A DNA stretch of 64,000 nt from Streptomyces sp. TLI_146 (GCF_002846415.1 NZ_PJMX01000001.1:744001-808000); one strand, 5' to 3'; counted from the first letter of the stretch, positions 50,642-60,196 are shown. Notes: generated by a model not told the origin, from the letters alone. A program made the numbers and translations.

Positions 50642-51972
50642 CTACTCGGCCACCGGGTGGTCTGCGAGCCAGTCCTGGAGTTCGCGGTGGCGGAACTGGT
50701 ACGCGGCGCCGGAGACGCGCAAGGGGCCTCCCTCGTAGGCCCAGTGGAGAAAGACGCCCAGTCTCAGGGGCAGTCGGAGCTGGGAGCAGAGGAGAAAGAC
50801 CAGGTAGCGGCGGCCGGCTCCGGCGACAGGATCAACCCGGCTGCCAGGCCGGTCGCGAATCCGGCCGCGAGCCAGCCCGCCCGCGAACGCGAACGCCACT
50901 CCGAGCGTCGGACTTCCTCGGCGAACAAGCCGCTTGGAGAAGCGTGGTTCAGCGCCACGAGCGGGGCGGTGCAGGCAAGGGCGAGGGGAAGGGCCAGCAG
51001 GGCGTCGGTGGTGCGGACGCGAACGCTGCCGGCCATGGGCCAGAGCCGCAGCAAGACGATGTCGGTCCCGCATCGGGGAGTGTCGCTGGCGAGGTGCGCT
51101 GCGAGGGCGGCGAGCCAGCGGTGGGTCTGGTCGCTCGGGTAGCGGCCGGGGCGGGTGGGGTGCTGACTGGTGGCGGCAGGCAGGTACAGGGCGAGCAGGT
51201 GGTCACGGACGGCGGTGGGGCAAGGCGAGGGTGAGCAGCTGGTCGGGGTGGCGGAGGTGGGCGAAGGTGGCGGGGTCGCGTTGCTCGTAGGCGGTGGCGG
51301 CCAGGTTCAGCCGCCAGGGTGTGCCCAGGGCGCGGGCCGGCGTGCCGCCCGGGGCGGTGGTGAGGGTGTCGATGACAGTGGCCCAACGGGCGGGGCTGGT
51401 GGTACGCGCGGTGAGGTAGGCGGCGGCCTGGACGGGGGTGACAGGGCCCAGTTCGATGCGGGCCGCCTCGCGCATCTGCACGTCCAGGGCGGCGAGTTCG
51501 GCGTACTGGGGAGTGCGGCAGGTCAGGACCACGGGTGCGTTGCCTGTGGGGTCCTGGTAGGCGCTGAGCTCCAGGGCGCCGGCGGCACGGCGCCGGGCGG
51601 CGGGGGTGGTGGAGGTGTCCATCTCGTCCAGACCGTCGAGGACCGGCAGGACACGGTGTCTTTGGACCAGCTGCCGGGCATCGGCGAATCTGAGCTGGCC
51701 GGGGAACTGCTCGTGGATCTGCTGGGCGCGCTGCTGGGCCTCGGCGGCGGCCACCGCGGCGGCCAGAGTCTTGGCCTTGACGTCCATCTTGGCCGCCGCA
51801 TCGGTCCGGTCCTCGCGGTAGGCGGCCCAGGCCAGGTAGGCGCCAGGGCAACGGCGGTGGCGGCCATCCGCGCCACCTGGAACCGCTTGGACAGCCACAG
51901 CGCCACAGCCGCGGCCACGGCCTGCAAAGCGAGGTAGACAACGGCCACCCGGCGCGTGCGTGATGCCCCCAT
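50642..51972 (-). pseudogene. Degenerate NACHT-type NTPase (NLR-like)
   Basis: Start ATG 51972 (MGASRTRRVAVVYLALQAVA, a membrane helix). The reading shifts frame near 51845, continues AYLAWAAYREDRTDAAAKMD, and then jumps over the expected Walker A segment directly to RHRVLPVLDGLDEMD (Walker B) and PVVLTCRTPQYAEL (sensor). It shifts again near 51222 (into AVRDHLLALYLPAATSQHPT) and near 50805 (into FLLCSQLRLPLRLGVFLHWA) before its stop. No P-loop lysine exists in the remaining sequence, so ATP binding is lost. Intact homologues are large membrane NACHT proteins, some linked to phage defence. This copy is dead. Confidence 0.75.
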
Positions 51973-52159
51973 GCGGCACATCTTCCCGCTTCGCCCCCGC
52001 GCCACGGGGGCCACTCCTCGTAAATCGCTCCGGGTGATGGCCGCAGAGGACGGAGAGCGGCTCGGCGCCTGCCGGAGCAACTACCGCTCCCCGAGCGACC
52101 GGTCCACCTGGGCCGCCCGGTTCCGGCCGTACGCGCGCCCTCACCTGGGCTCGCGGGAG

Positions 52160-52714
52160 TCACGCCATGCCCAGCCAGCCTTCCAGCACGGCCTCGCGCT
52201 CACGGGATCGCAGGACTTCGCCGGGCTGGGCGTCGTTCCACCAGGTCATCAGGGCGGCAGGCGACGACTCGCCGCGCGTGAAACGGGCGAGCAGCCCCAG
52301 AGACAGGTCGACTTCTCGCTGGGTGTACGCGATCGCGGCGCCGGAGAACACCGGGCACTCGATGCGCTCCCCTTGCGTCGTGGTGATGGCGGCCGTCATC
52401 TCGGCCGGGCTGCCGGGAACCCACGCGTCGAGGGCCGCGGCGGCCACGGACAGTCCGCGGGCCGCCCACCGTACGAGCGTGGATCGGACCGGGACTTCCG
52501 TCACTTGGAGATCCATCACAGCCGACCAGCGCCACGCCTGCGGAGCGGGGCCGGTTATCCGCACACCCACTGGTGAGAGCAGCACACCCGGTACCCCTTC
52601 TGCGGGAGGTGTGCCCAGGTACACCTTTTCCCCGCTGACCCAGAAGAGGCCCACCGTGCTACCCGTTCGGTCGGCTGCACGGGTAGGCGGTGACGGTTCC
52701 ACATTCAACTCCAT
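52160..52714 (-). CDS. Hypothetical protein
   Basis: 184 residues from ATG 52714. No signal peptide, helix bundle or motif is recognised. It begins VEPSPPTRAADRTGSTVG, has beta-like strands (VGLFWVSGEKVYLGTPP, GVRITGPAPQAWRWSAV) and ends in a helical, acidic region (LMTWWNDAQPGEVLRSRERE). The ribosome binding site is weak. Codon use matches genuine genes. The function is unknown. Confidence 0.5.
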   Translation of the reverse strand: MELNVEPSPPTRAADRTGSTVGLFWVSGEKVYLGTPPAEGVPGVLLSPVGVRITGPAPQAWRWSAVMDLQVTEVPVRSTLVRWAARGLSVAAAALDAWVPGSPAEMTAAITTTQGERIECPVFSGAAIAYTQREVDLSLGLLARFTRGESSPAALMTWWNDAQPGEVLRSREREAVLEGWLGMA

Positions 52715-52891
52715 CTCTTGGGCCGCTGCGCGGCGGTCATGCCGAAGCCACCGACCATAGACGCACCATGATCAGGACCCACCGTAATCGCGCCACCAGG
52801 GCTTTTGCCAGTCGCTCACCGATGGGGAAGGGGTCCCGCCCGACCGTCGACCGGTCCTCAGCCACGCCACATCGACGGCCGCGGCCTGGCG

Positions 52892-53206
52892 CTATTCGCC
52901 GACCGCGTTCACGACCAGGCGGTGGGCTGTGGTCAGGGTGAGCTCGGGTACGGCCTTGCGCAGAGTGATCACACGTTGGACATGGTCACTTCGGGAATCG
53001 ACTCCGGCGTCGGCCAGGATGCCTCGCACCCATCGCCCCAGAAGGTCGTCGTCGGTGGCCCGGCAATACGTCTCGATGATGTCGGCAGCCCGTTCCAGCC
53101 CGGCCTGCTCCCCGGGCACCGCCTCGGCCAGAGCAGTCCGCACGGCCGCAAGGATGTCGGGCCCGTCGCGCAGCACGACGGGGGACGTCTTCTTCTCAAA
53201 CAGCAT
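52892..53206 (-). CDS. Small hypothetical protein
   Basis: 104 residues from ATG 53206, with AGGAG seven bases before it. MLFEKKTSPVVLRDGPDILA leads into a helical protein (AVRTALAEAVPGEQAGLERA, ADIIETYCRATDDDLLGRWV) ending ITLRKAVPELTLTTAHRLVV. The last part resembles the helix pair of ribosomal protein L7/L12-like C-termini, but too weakly to assign. The strong ribosome binding site supports a real gene. Confidence 0.55.
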   Translation of the reverse strand: MLFEKKTSPVVLRDGPDILAAVRTALAEAVPGEQAGLERAADIIETYCRATDDDLLGRWVRGILADAGVDSRSDHVQRVITLRKAVPELTLTTAHRLVVNAVGE

Positions 53207-53852
53207 GACTTCTCCTCGTAGGGACCGGGACGGCGCGGTGCCCGGGGGTGGTCGGGTCGGTCCCGATGCCGGGGTGCCGCAAGAACGGCGAAGCATGTGG
53301 CACCCTCCCCTCAGGTTCGAGCAACTTCGTCCGGGAAGAGGGCGGTGCCGCATATTCCGTTGCCCCGCCACCACTTGCGTCAGTGCCGTCGTACGGACGT
53401 CCCTGGGCGCCACAGCAGGGTGACGCCGTGATCGCATGATGCTGTGTCAACACGTCCGGGGCCTAGGGAGTTGAGCCAGATCAGAGCTTCAGACCTCCCA
53501 TCGGCCGGAAACCTCCGCGCGGTCGGCCAGGCACCCTGGCCGGGACACGATGCCATGGAGCGCGGTCCGGCACAGGGGCAGCTTTCGCAACACGCCCTGG
53601 CTTGCCTCTGGGCGCCTACAGCCCTCGCCCCAGGCCCGACCAGAACGATCGCGACCACCCGCAGTCACACCGCCCCATTGGCCAGGGCCCTGGCGATGCA
53701 CCCCGGCGGCTCGCAGCAGCCGGTCTGCCGCGACCTGCTGGTGGCGCGGGCGGGGCCCAGCGCGGCTTCGCGTATCCGGCCGTCGCCAGGCCAGTTCACG
53801 TACCCCGACGTCCACACCGATCCAGGGCTGCGCCCGCGTTCGGGGCTGCCTC
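53207..53852. other. Gene-poor region left of the tRNA gene
   Basis: 646 bases. Long frames exist on both strands but have poor codon structure and no recognisable motif. It may hold a decayed element; I see no integrase, transposase or clear repeat. Confidence 0.4.
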
Positions 53853-53932
53853 GGATGAGCTGGGCATCGGCGAGCCCACCTCCCTGTAAAGGAGACGCTT
53901 CGGCTGTGCAGGTTCAACTCCTGCCTCAGCCA
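53853..53932 (+). tRNA. tRNA-Tyr-like gene (anticodon GTA)
   Basis: An 80-base cloverleaf with a long variable arm (class II, as bacterial tRNA-Tyr). Acceptor GGATGAG pairs with CTCAGCC (six of seven). D stem GGGC/GCCC encloses ATCGGCGA, with the GG pair. Anticodon stem CCTCC/GGAGA encloses CTGTAAA, giving GTA. T stem GCAGG/CCTGC encloses TTCAACT. Discriminator A follows; CCA is not encoded (CCG). Deviations are C at position 8, one acceptor mismatch and one mismatch at the end of the anticodon stem, so it could be a divergent extra copy or a decaying one. Confidence 0.65.
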
Positions 53933-54028
53933 CCGACCGCACAGACCGCACAGACCTGTGGGCCCTCCGACGCGGCCGGCAGCTCGGCGTCGCCTCGATG
54001 CCGCCGCCCGCGGCGGAGGGTACGTGGG

Positions 54029-54784
54029 TCAGGCGGTCTTCGACGCGGCTGCCGTCAGCTTCGTCGCGGCCTTGGCCAGGGCCTTGCCGAACGCTTCCTT
54101 GCCCCGGTCCCCGTGGTCGCTGTAGTTGTTCAGGACCGTCGTGATCGCCCCGTGGCTGCGTACCGTACCGAGGTCGAAGTCCATCTGCATGTCGCCGGAG
54201 ACGACGGTGACGGCGTAAGCGATCGACTCGTCGCCGTACGTCGGCTGCTGGGCGGCCTTCTTCACCTTCACCGTGGCCTTCTTGCCGCTCTCCTTCGCGG
54301 TGAAGACGGCGCATTTCTCGACCGCCGCCCGCAGCCCGGCCATGGCCTTCTGAGCCTCCGCCCGCGGGTAGCCGCTGACGTCCTGGGCGACCGTCGTCTG
54401 ATCGCCCTTCTTCGTGAAGACGACCTCGGCGTTGGCCTTGTGGTCCTCCACCAGCCGCCCCGTGTTGAGGATCATCGTGATCGGCGCACACTCGGGCTTG
54501 GAAGGGCTGTTGATCTGGTCCTCCCCGCCCTCCGACTTGTCCAGGCCCGTGTTCGGCTCCAGCTTCCAGCCGGACGGCAGGTCGCCGAGGCCTACGAGCG
54601 CCTGCTGGGCCTGGTCGGCCGTGATGTAGGCGGGAACGGAGGGCGCGCCCTTGTCCTTCTTGGCACCGGAACCCGAGGGCTTGTCCGGACCGGAGGCGGA
54701 GTCGGAGCCACCGCCGCAGGCGGTCAGCAGCAGCGAAGAGGTGGCCAGAGCCACGAGAGCGGTCCAGCGGGGGCGAACGTGCAC
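54029..54784 (-). CDS. Secreted lipoprotein of unknown function
   Basis: 251 residues from GTG 54784, preceded by AAAGGAAA. The signal (LVALATSSLLLTAC) ends in lipobox LTAC, then GGGSDSASG. The mature domain reads VPAYITADQAQQALVGLGDL, PSGWKLEPNTGLDKSEGGED and further alternating strands (ATVKVKKAAQQPTYGDESIA, MQMDFDLGTVRSHGAITTV). This layout resembles sensor-like extracellular domains of actinobacterial lipoproteins (PknH-sensor-like), but I cannot name the family. It has two Cys (ECAP, EKCAVF) that may pair. Confidence 0.7.
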   Translation of the reverse strand: MHVRPRWTALVALATSSLLLTACGGGSDSASGPDKPSGSGAKKDKGAPSVPAYITADQAQQALVGLGDLPSGWKLEPNTGLDKSEGGEDQINSPSKPECAPITMILNTGRLVEDHKANAEVVFTKKGDQTTVAQDVSGYPRAEAQKAMAGLRAAVEKCAVFTAKESGKKATVKVKKAAQQPTYGDESIAYAVTVVSGDMQMDFDLGTVRSHGAITTVLNNYSDHGDRGKEAFGKALAKAATKLTAAASKTA

Positions 54785-55114
54785 GGGGGTTTCCTTTGAA
54801 AATCGTTCGAGAGGCCAAAAGGCCGAACGTAAGTATGCATGTGCGCCTGTGGCACCCCCCTTCGGGCACTCTCATGCGTGGCGCCGGTATCGGAAGCGCC
54901 CACAGGTCGGGCTCCCGTAGCGGCTCGGCTTCTCCACCGGCCCCCTACCCGTATCGCATCGGCGCCCGTGCCGGGTCGGTGCCCGTGCCGGTCCGGTTCC
55001 GGACCCTCATGCATAATGGCGCCTCGCACATCTCCTTTCGGAGCATTTCAGACACCGTCCGCGAAACCGGCATCATTCGGGACTACGGGCAGCATCAACG
55101 GGGCGGGAAACAAC
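54785..55114. other. Intergenic region between two divergent lipoprotein genes
   Basis: 330 bases. It contains a palindrome GTCCGG, TT, CCGGAC (54991-55004), followed by a CATAAT box (55012-55017) that could serve a plus-strand promoter; no matching -35 is seen. Confidence 0.4.
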
Positions 55115-55681
55115 TTGAGCACGAGCAGGACAGCGCTGGCCATGGCCGCGCTGTGCATAGCGGCCGGGGCATCCGTGACGGGCTGCGGCACGAACGACGA
55201 ATCCCCTTCCCCGGCGAAGTCGGCCTCCCCCGCCCGGACAGCAACCCCCAAGGACCGGTCCCCCTCGGGCGGACTGCGCCAGGAGCGGGACGAGGTCGAC
55301 GCGGATCTGGACGCGGCCGCAGCGCAGGCCCAGCTCACCGGGCTCTCCCCGGATCCCTACCCGAATGCCACCTCGCCCACCGAGCGCAAGCTGGCCGATT
55401 GCAGCGCGCTCTGGTCGGGCACCACGGGCCGGGCCCTGGCCGAGACCACGGGCGGCAAACCGTTCGCCACCGCCATAGGCGCACTGGAGAAACGCGGCTG
55501 AAAGCTCACCTCCCGCCAGCAGGACGGTGCCGTCACCCAGACCGTCCTCGCCAAGGGTGAGTGGACCGTCAAGGGCAAGCTCTCCGAGAGCGACCGGATC
55601 GACCTGATCTCCTTCGTCGGCTACCACTCCAGCTGCGCTAAGGACATCGCCGCGCTCCCCGCCCCCGGGGCGAAGACATGA
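55115..55681 (+). pseudogene. Lipoprotein gene with an in-frame stop
   Basis: From TTG 55115 the product starts STSRTALAMAALCIAAGASV then TGCG (lipobox VTGC). It runs 128 residues to TGA at 55499-55501, in GALEKRG-stop. The same frame continues KLTSRQQDGAVTQTVLAKGE then WTVKGKLSESDRIDLISFVG then YHSSCAKDIAALPAP to TGA 55681, with normal codon use and a Cys that could pair with the Cys of ADCSALW. TGG to TGA at codon 129 is the simple explanation. Either the C-terminal third is lost, or the base is a sequencing error. Confidence 0.65.
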
Positions 55682-55763
55682 GGACCATCCCACCCGGCTG
55701 AAGGGCGCCATCGAGGACACGGTCACCGGGTTCGCGACGGACGGCGGGGGCGGCCACTGCACC

Positions 55764-55982
55764 GTGAGCGCCACCAGCGGAGGCATCTACCACCTGACCG
55801 CGGGCGCCCTGTCCACCGACGCCATCTGCCCGGACGGCCTTTACGGCGTGGAAGAGGCAGGCTTCTCCATCGCCGCGCCCGACCTCTGGTCCTTACTGGA
55901 CCACTTGCGCACCAAGCTCGGCGAGGCCGTCGGCATCCAGGCATCGTGGGTAGCCCGCCAGCCGCGCTCCGCGTCGGAGTGA
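55764..55982 (+). CDS. Short hypothetical reading frame
   Basis: 72 residues from GTG 55764: SATSGGIYHLTAGALSTDAI then LYGVEEAGFSIAAPDLWSLL then DHLRTKLGEAVGIQASWV. Protein-like sequence extends upstream in the same frame to about 55680 (HPTRLKGAIEDTVTGFATDG) without a good start, right against the end of the interrupted lipoprotein. It may be a separate gene whose start I cannot place, or the frameshifted tail of that lipoprotein. Confidence 0.4.
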   Translation: MSATSGGIYHLTAGALSTDAICPDGLYGVEEAGFSIAAPDLWSLLDHLRTKLGEAVGIQASWVARQPRSASE

Positions 55983-56101
55983 GCATCGACCGGCCTGCCC
56001 GCTGCGCCACGCCGCTCAAGTGGCCTGGCAGGAAAGCCAGTTCGAGGTCAGCTCCGGCGGCATTGGGTGCGGGCCTGGTGACCGTTGCGAGCCACCCCTG
56101 T

Positions 56102-56938
56102 TCAAAGGCGGCGCCAGCGCGCCGACGCGAAGGAGAACACGCCGAAGAGGATCAACCCGACCGCGACGGCGACCAGCAGCCACGGGCCGGCCGGGGTGTG
56201 AGCGAAGCTGCGGAGCGTGGCATCCACCCCCTTGGCCTCGTTGGCGTCGAAGCGGACGGCCGCGCTGAGTATGAAGATGCCGGCCGCGGCGAACACCAAA
56301 CCGCGCGCCACGCCTCCACCCACCCCCAGGCCGGTCACGACCTGCCGGGTGCGGTGGCTCATCGCGCCGAGATCGAGCCGTCGCAGGAACTTGCGCATCG
56401 CCGCCCGTATCGCGAGCACCGCACCGATGCCGATCAGGAGGCAGCCCGCGGCTCCCACCAGGACTTGGCCGTACGACAGCTTGAGCACGGTCGCCGTCCA
56501 GTCCTGCGACTTCGCGTTTCCGCTGGAACCCTGGCCGCCACCGGCGGCGAACTCGGCGGTTCCCCAGCAGACCGAGGCGTAGAAGATCGCCCGGCCACCG
56601 TCGAGGAGTCGTGAGGCCGCCTTCCGCTGCGGCCCCTTGCCCAGGACTGCGCGGGAGCCGCGCCACAGGGCCATGCAGCCGAAGCCGACGACCAAAGCCC
56701 ACAACATCACCTTGCCGAACGGCTGCGCCGCGACCTGGTGCAGCGCACCCTCACGGTCGGCCGACTGCCCGCCGCCGCCGAGGGCGATCCGCATCGCCAG
56801 GGCGCCGATGAGCACGTACACGACTCCCCGTGCGACGAATCCCGCCCGCCCCGCGGCGGTCAGCGTCTCCTTTTCCGCAGACCGGCTCGCGGAGCCTGCC
56901 GTTCCCCGGCCTCTTCTCGGTGCGTAAGACGACGTCAC
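56102..56938 (-). CDS. DUF1206 family membrane protein
   Basis: 278 residues with six hydrophobic helices arranged as three similar pairs: GRAGFVARGVVYVLIGALAM, then LDGGRAIFYASVCWG, then VVTGLGVGGGVARGLVFAAA. The phrase ARGVVYVLIG and its later partner ARGLVFAAAG mark DUF1206, a triplicated two-helix membrane protein of unknown function common in actinomycetes. The start is placed at GTG 56938 (VTSSYAPRR) with GGAGGAG close before it. It is followed by the secreted nuclease-like gene's end on the same strand, but 140 bases separate them. Confidence 0.85.
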   Translation of the reverse strand: MTSSYAPRRGRGTAGSASRSAEKETLTAAGRAGFVARGVVYVLIGALAMRIALGGGGQSADREGALHQVAAQPFGKVMLWALVVGFGCMALWRGSRAVLGKGPQRKAASRLLDGGRAIFYASVCWGTAEFAAGGGQGSSGNAKSQDWTATVLKLSYGQVLVGAAGCLLIGIGAVLAIRAAMRKFLRRLDLGAMSHRTRQVVTGLGVGGGVARGLVFAAAGIFILSAAVRFDANEAKGVDATLRSFAHTPAGPWLLVAVAVGLILFGVFSFASARWRRL

Positions 56939-57080
56939 GAACTCCTCCCTACAGCATGGGCACGAGGCACCTACTGGCCATCGAGTGCCCCGATACAGGA
57001 ACTCGACACCAGTCGGCCGTGGTGCGGCCCCCACCCGCCGCACCACGGGCATCCGCATGCGCTCACCGCGGAGAAGCCCC

Positions 57081-58064
57081 TCACTGCCCCGTCGACACCG
57101 TCACCGTCGCGTCCACGATCCGGTGGTTGGAGCAGGGGATGTACACGCCGTTGCGGTTGGTGCAGCGGTCGGTGGCGATGGGGTGGGTGTCCTCGTCGTA
57201 GGAGACCAGCCGGCTCGCGGGTACGAAGACGTGGTCCACCTTGGCCTTCTGGCCGCACTTGCCGAGGAGCGCGCCCTCGGTGCTCTGCTCGCCCCAGCCG
57301 GGGCATACGGTGTCGAGGTCGTCGAGCTCATGGAACGCACCCGTGTTGCCGCCGTTGTCGGGGGTGGCGACGCTCGGCGCGTACCAGCTGTCGAGCAGCG
57401 GGTCATGGGGCTGGGTGTTGAAGTCACCCGCCGTGATCACGGTGCCGCCGGCTGCCGTGAACTCGTTCATCTTCGCGCGCACCGCGTCGAGCTGCGCCGC
57501 CTTGGCCTCGGCTTTGAAGGTGATGTGCGTGCCGCAGAACCGCAGTCCGCCGGGCTGCGAGGCCACCGGCACGCACAGCAGCTTGCGTGCCTTGTCACCG
57601 TCGGCGGGCAGGGTGATCCGGTCGGTACCGCTCGGGGCGAACTTGCTGAACACGGCGACCCCGTACGGCTCCACCGCGCCACCGGTGTCCGTGTGGCACC
57701 CGGTGTTGTCCACGTCGGGCATCGGCTCGAACCGCGCGAAGTTGGTCGGGCTGTGCGGCCAGCCCGCGTCCTGCAGGCCCTTGAGGATGGCGCGGTACTG
57801 AGCGGGGCAGACCTCGTTGAGGGAGACGAAGTCGGGGTCGCGGAACTTGACCGAGCCGAGGATCGCGTCGACCAGACCGTTGGTGGTGGACCCGAAATTC
57901 GACTCGTCACCGGCCACGTTCCAGTGCCAGACCTTGTACGTCGTGGTGCTCGCGACACCCACCGCAGCGCCCGGCTCCTCCGCCACCGCTCCTGCGGGCG
58001 CAGCCCCTACCGTGAGACCCACCGCGCCGACGAGCGTGAGCAGGATGGTACGAAGTCTGCGCAT
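57081..58064 (-). CDS. Secreted endonuclease/exonuclease/phosphatase (EEP) family protein
   Basis: 327 residues. The signal peptide (LLTLVGAVGLTVGAAPAGA) is followed by the EEP fold: KVWHWNVAGDESNFGSTTNG, FVSLNEVCPAQYRAI with the metal-binding Glu, CGTHITFKAEA, GDFNTQPHDPLLDSW with the catalytic Asp/Asn, and CSNHRIVDATVTV with the final His. EEP enzymes cut DNA, RNA, sphingomyelin or phosphoinositides with Mg; the target here is open. Six Cys suggest disulfides, as expected outside the cell. ATG 58064 is the only sensible start. Confidence 0.85.
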   Translation of the reverse strand: MRRLRTILLTLVGAVGLTVGAAPAGAVAEEPGAAVGVASTTTYKVWHWNVAGDESNFGSTTNGLVDAILGSVKFRDPDFVSLNEVCPAQYRAILKGLQDAGWPHSPTNFARFEPMPDVDNTGCHTDTGGAVEPYGVAVFSKFAPSGTDRITLPADGDKARKLLCVPVASQPGGLRFCGTHITFKAEAKAAQLDAVRAKMNEFTAAGGTVITAGDFNTQPHDPLLDSWYAPSVATPDNGGNTGAFHELDDLDTVCPGWGEQSTEGALLGKCGQKAKVDHVFVPASRLVSYDEDTHPIATDRCTNRNGVYIPCSNHRIVDATVTVSTGQ

Positions 58065-58230
58065 GTTTCCCCCACCAGGTTCCGGATTTGCCGGGGAGAT
58101 TGTCTGCGGGAGTGATCAAGGCGTCAAGGCAGGGCAGTACGACGTCCAGGCGAGGAACTCCGGTGATATCGCGGTGTGGAGACGCACCGTCCGCTGTGAT
58201 GCCGCCCGCCTCCAAGAACCACACGCTCAC

Positions 58231-59925
58231 TCAGCAGCGGGCGAGCGAGCCGCTCTTCAGCGTGGACTTCTCACTGAACAGCCAGCCTTCGGTGTTCGTG
58301 CCCTGGATACGGGCGTAGATCCACTTGTTGCCCTGGGCGTTGGTGACGTAGCAGTGGTAGTAGACCTTCACTCCGGTCTTGAGCACGGTCACGTAGGAGC
58401 ACACCGCGTACGGCCCGGTGTAGAGATGGGTGGTTTCGGACGCGTAACCGTAGCCGTCGCTGCGGTTCGAGTGGGCCCAGCCGGTGCACGACGTCGAGAC
58501 CGGGACGGGCTCCTTCACCGTGGGACTGGGCTTGGCCTTCGGTGAGCCGGACGGGTTCGCGGACGGCTTGCCGGCGCTGTTGCCGGGCTTCGGCGTGGGC
58601 CCTGTCTCCTGGTCCCCGCCCTTCTTCGAGGGCGTCCCGGACGACGTCTCACCGGGGCCCATGGACGTCAGGTCTCCCGAGGACGGCGGGCCGTCGCTCG
58701 TGCCGCCCGTGGCCCCGTCGGCGGGAGTACTCGCCGTGGAGTGCGCTGTGTTCGCCCCGCCGCCGTCCCCGTCTCCCTGCATGTCCACCAAGGCGTACGC
58801 GGCTCCGCCGCAGGCGAGGACCGTGGCGGCCGCCGCCGCGACGACGGTCCGGGTGCGGCGGCGCCGCGCGCGGACAACCGTGGTATCGGTGTCGGGACGG
58901 TTGCCGTGACCGGCGGGTATGCCCGGCGTCATGCCCTGCTGCGGGTGGGCACCGTAGACGTCGGTCGGCGTGTAGGCGGCGACCGGCTCGGGGGCGGGCG
59001 GGGAGAACGGCGTGGCGGGACCGAAGCCCGGCGGAGTGACGGGCTGGACGGGTGCCGGAGCGGGGTCCGCCGTCCTGCCCGCGGCGACCGCCTCCAGCAT
59101 CTCGCGTGCCTGGCCGGCGTCGGGCCGGTGCAGCGGGTCCTTGGCCATCAGCGCCCGCAGGACCGGGGTGAGCGGTCCGGCGCGCCGGGGCTCCGGCAGC
59201 GGTTCGCCGACGATCGCCGCCAGCGTGGACCACACCGACGTACGGCGGAAGGGCGAGGAGCCCTCCACAGCCGCGTAGAGCGTCATGCCGAGCGCCCAGA
59301 TGTCCGACGCGGCACCCGGTTCCCGGCCCTGTGCGCGCTCCGGCGGCAGATAGTCGAGGGAGCCGACGATCTGCCCGCTCTGGGTCAGCTTGGCCAGGGC
59401 CTCCTCGCCGGAGGTATCCATGCTGGCGATACCGAAGTCGGTGAGCACGACCCGGCCGCTGCGCTCCAGCAGTACGTTGCCGGGCTTGACGTCGCGGTGC
59501 AGGACCCCGGCCCGGTGTGCCGCGTCGAGCGCGTCCATCAGCTTGGCGCCGATCGCGGCCGCTTCGCGCGGGTCGAGGTGGCCGCGCTCCGCCAGCACGT
59601 CGTCGAGGGAGGGTCCGTCGACCAGCTCCATGACGATGACCGGCAGCCCCTGCTCCTCGACCACGTCGTGCACGGTGACGACACCGCTGTGCCGGATACG
59701 GGCGGCGGCCTGGGCCTCCCGCTGCATCCGGACGCGCAGATCGGCCAGTTCGGCCGGGGAGGCGTCGGTGTAGGCCCGTACGACCTTGACGGCGACCTCG
59801 CGGTTCAGCAGCTGGTCCACCGCCCGGGCGACCACACCCATGCCACCGCGCCCGATCATCGCGGTCACCCGGTATCGCCCGCCCAGAACCACTCCGACCA
59901 GCTCCGCGCCGTTCGCCCCCGTCAC
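58231..59925 (-). CDS. Membrane Ser/Thr protein kinase (PknB/PASTA-less type)
   Basis: 564 residues. Kinase domain about 16-275: GRGGMGVV glycine loop, VAVKVV with the catalytic Lys, HRDVKPGNVLL, TDFGIAS (DFG) and the ASDIWALGMTLY motif, all complete. A Pro-rich linker (~275-350), an Arg-rich juxtamembrane stretch (RARRRRTRT) and one membrane helix (VVAAAAATVLACGGAAYALV) follow. Outside are a ~100-residue Ser/Pro/Gly linker and a C-terminal SH3-like domain with four Cys (SCTGWAHSNR, CSYVTVLKTGVKVYYHCYV). The outer domain may bind cell wall or a signal. GTG 59925 has GGAG eight bases upstream. Confidence 0.9.
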   Translation of the reverse strand: MTGANGAELVGVVLGGRYRVTAMIGRGGMGVVARAVDQLLNREVAVKVVRAYTDASPAELADLRVRMQREAQAAARIRHSGVVTVHDVVEEQGLPVIVMELVDGPSLDDVLAERGHLDPREAAAIGAKLMDALDAAHRAGVLHRDVKPGNVLLERSGRVVLTDFGIASMDTSGEEALAKLTQSGQIVGSLDYLPPERAQGREPGAASDIWALGMTLYAAVEGSSPFRRTSVWSTLAAIVGEPLPEPRRAGPLTPVLRALMAKDPLHRPDAGQAREMLEAVAAGRTADPAPAPVQPVTPPGFGPATPFSPPAPEPVAAYTPTDVYGAHPQQGMTPGIPAGHGNRPDTDTTVVRARRRRTRTVVAAAAATVLACGGAAYALVDMQGDGDGGGANTAHSTASTPADGATGGTSDGPPSSGDLTSMGPGETSSGTPSKKGGDQETGPTPKPGNSAGKPSANPSGSPKAKPSPTVKEPVPVSTSCTGWAHSNRSDGYGYASETTHLYTGPYAVCSYVTVLKTGVKVYYHCYVTNAQGNKWIYARIQGTNTEGWLFSEKSTLKSGSLARC

Positions 59926-60196
59926 CTGTCACGCTCCTTCGTCGCCCTGCCCAAGATCCACCGTCTGGCGGGAACCAGCCTAGGGGTAGGCGTGTGGCTG
60001 GTTCGAACGGCCCCGCCCTGGGCGCACAGGCGGGTCTCCCCTCCACCGACCTCGGATGCGACCACGCGGTCCGGAGCCAAGGTCCCGCCCCCGTCTCCCC
60101 GCGTGTTCGCCCGTCTGCCCCGCTCCGCACGACAGTGGCCCCGAGCTGGGGCAGCGTCGTGAGGAGTGCACGGAAGTCCCCCCGGAAGAGGCTCGC

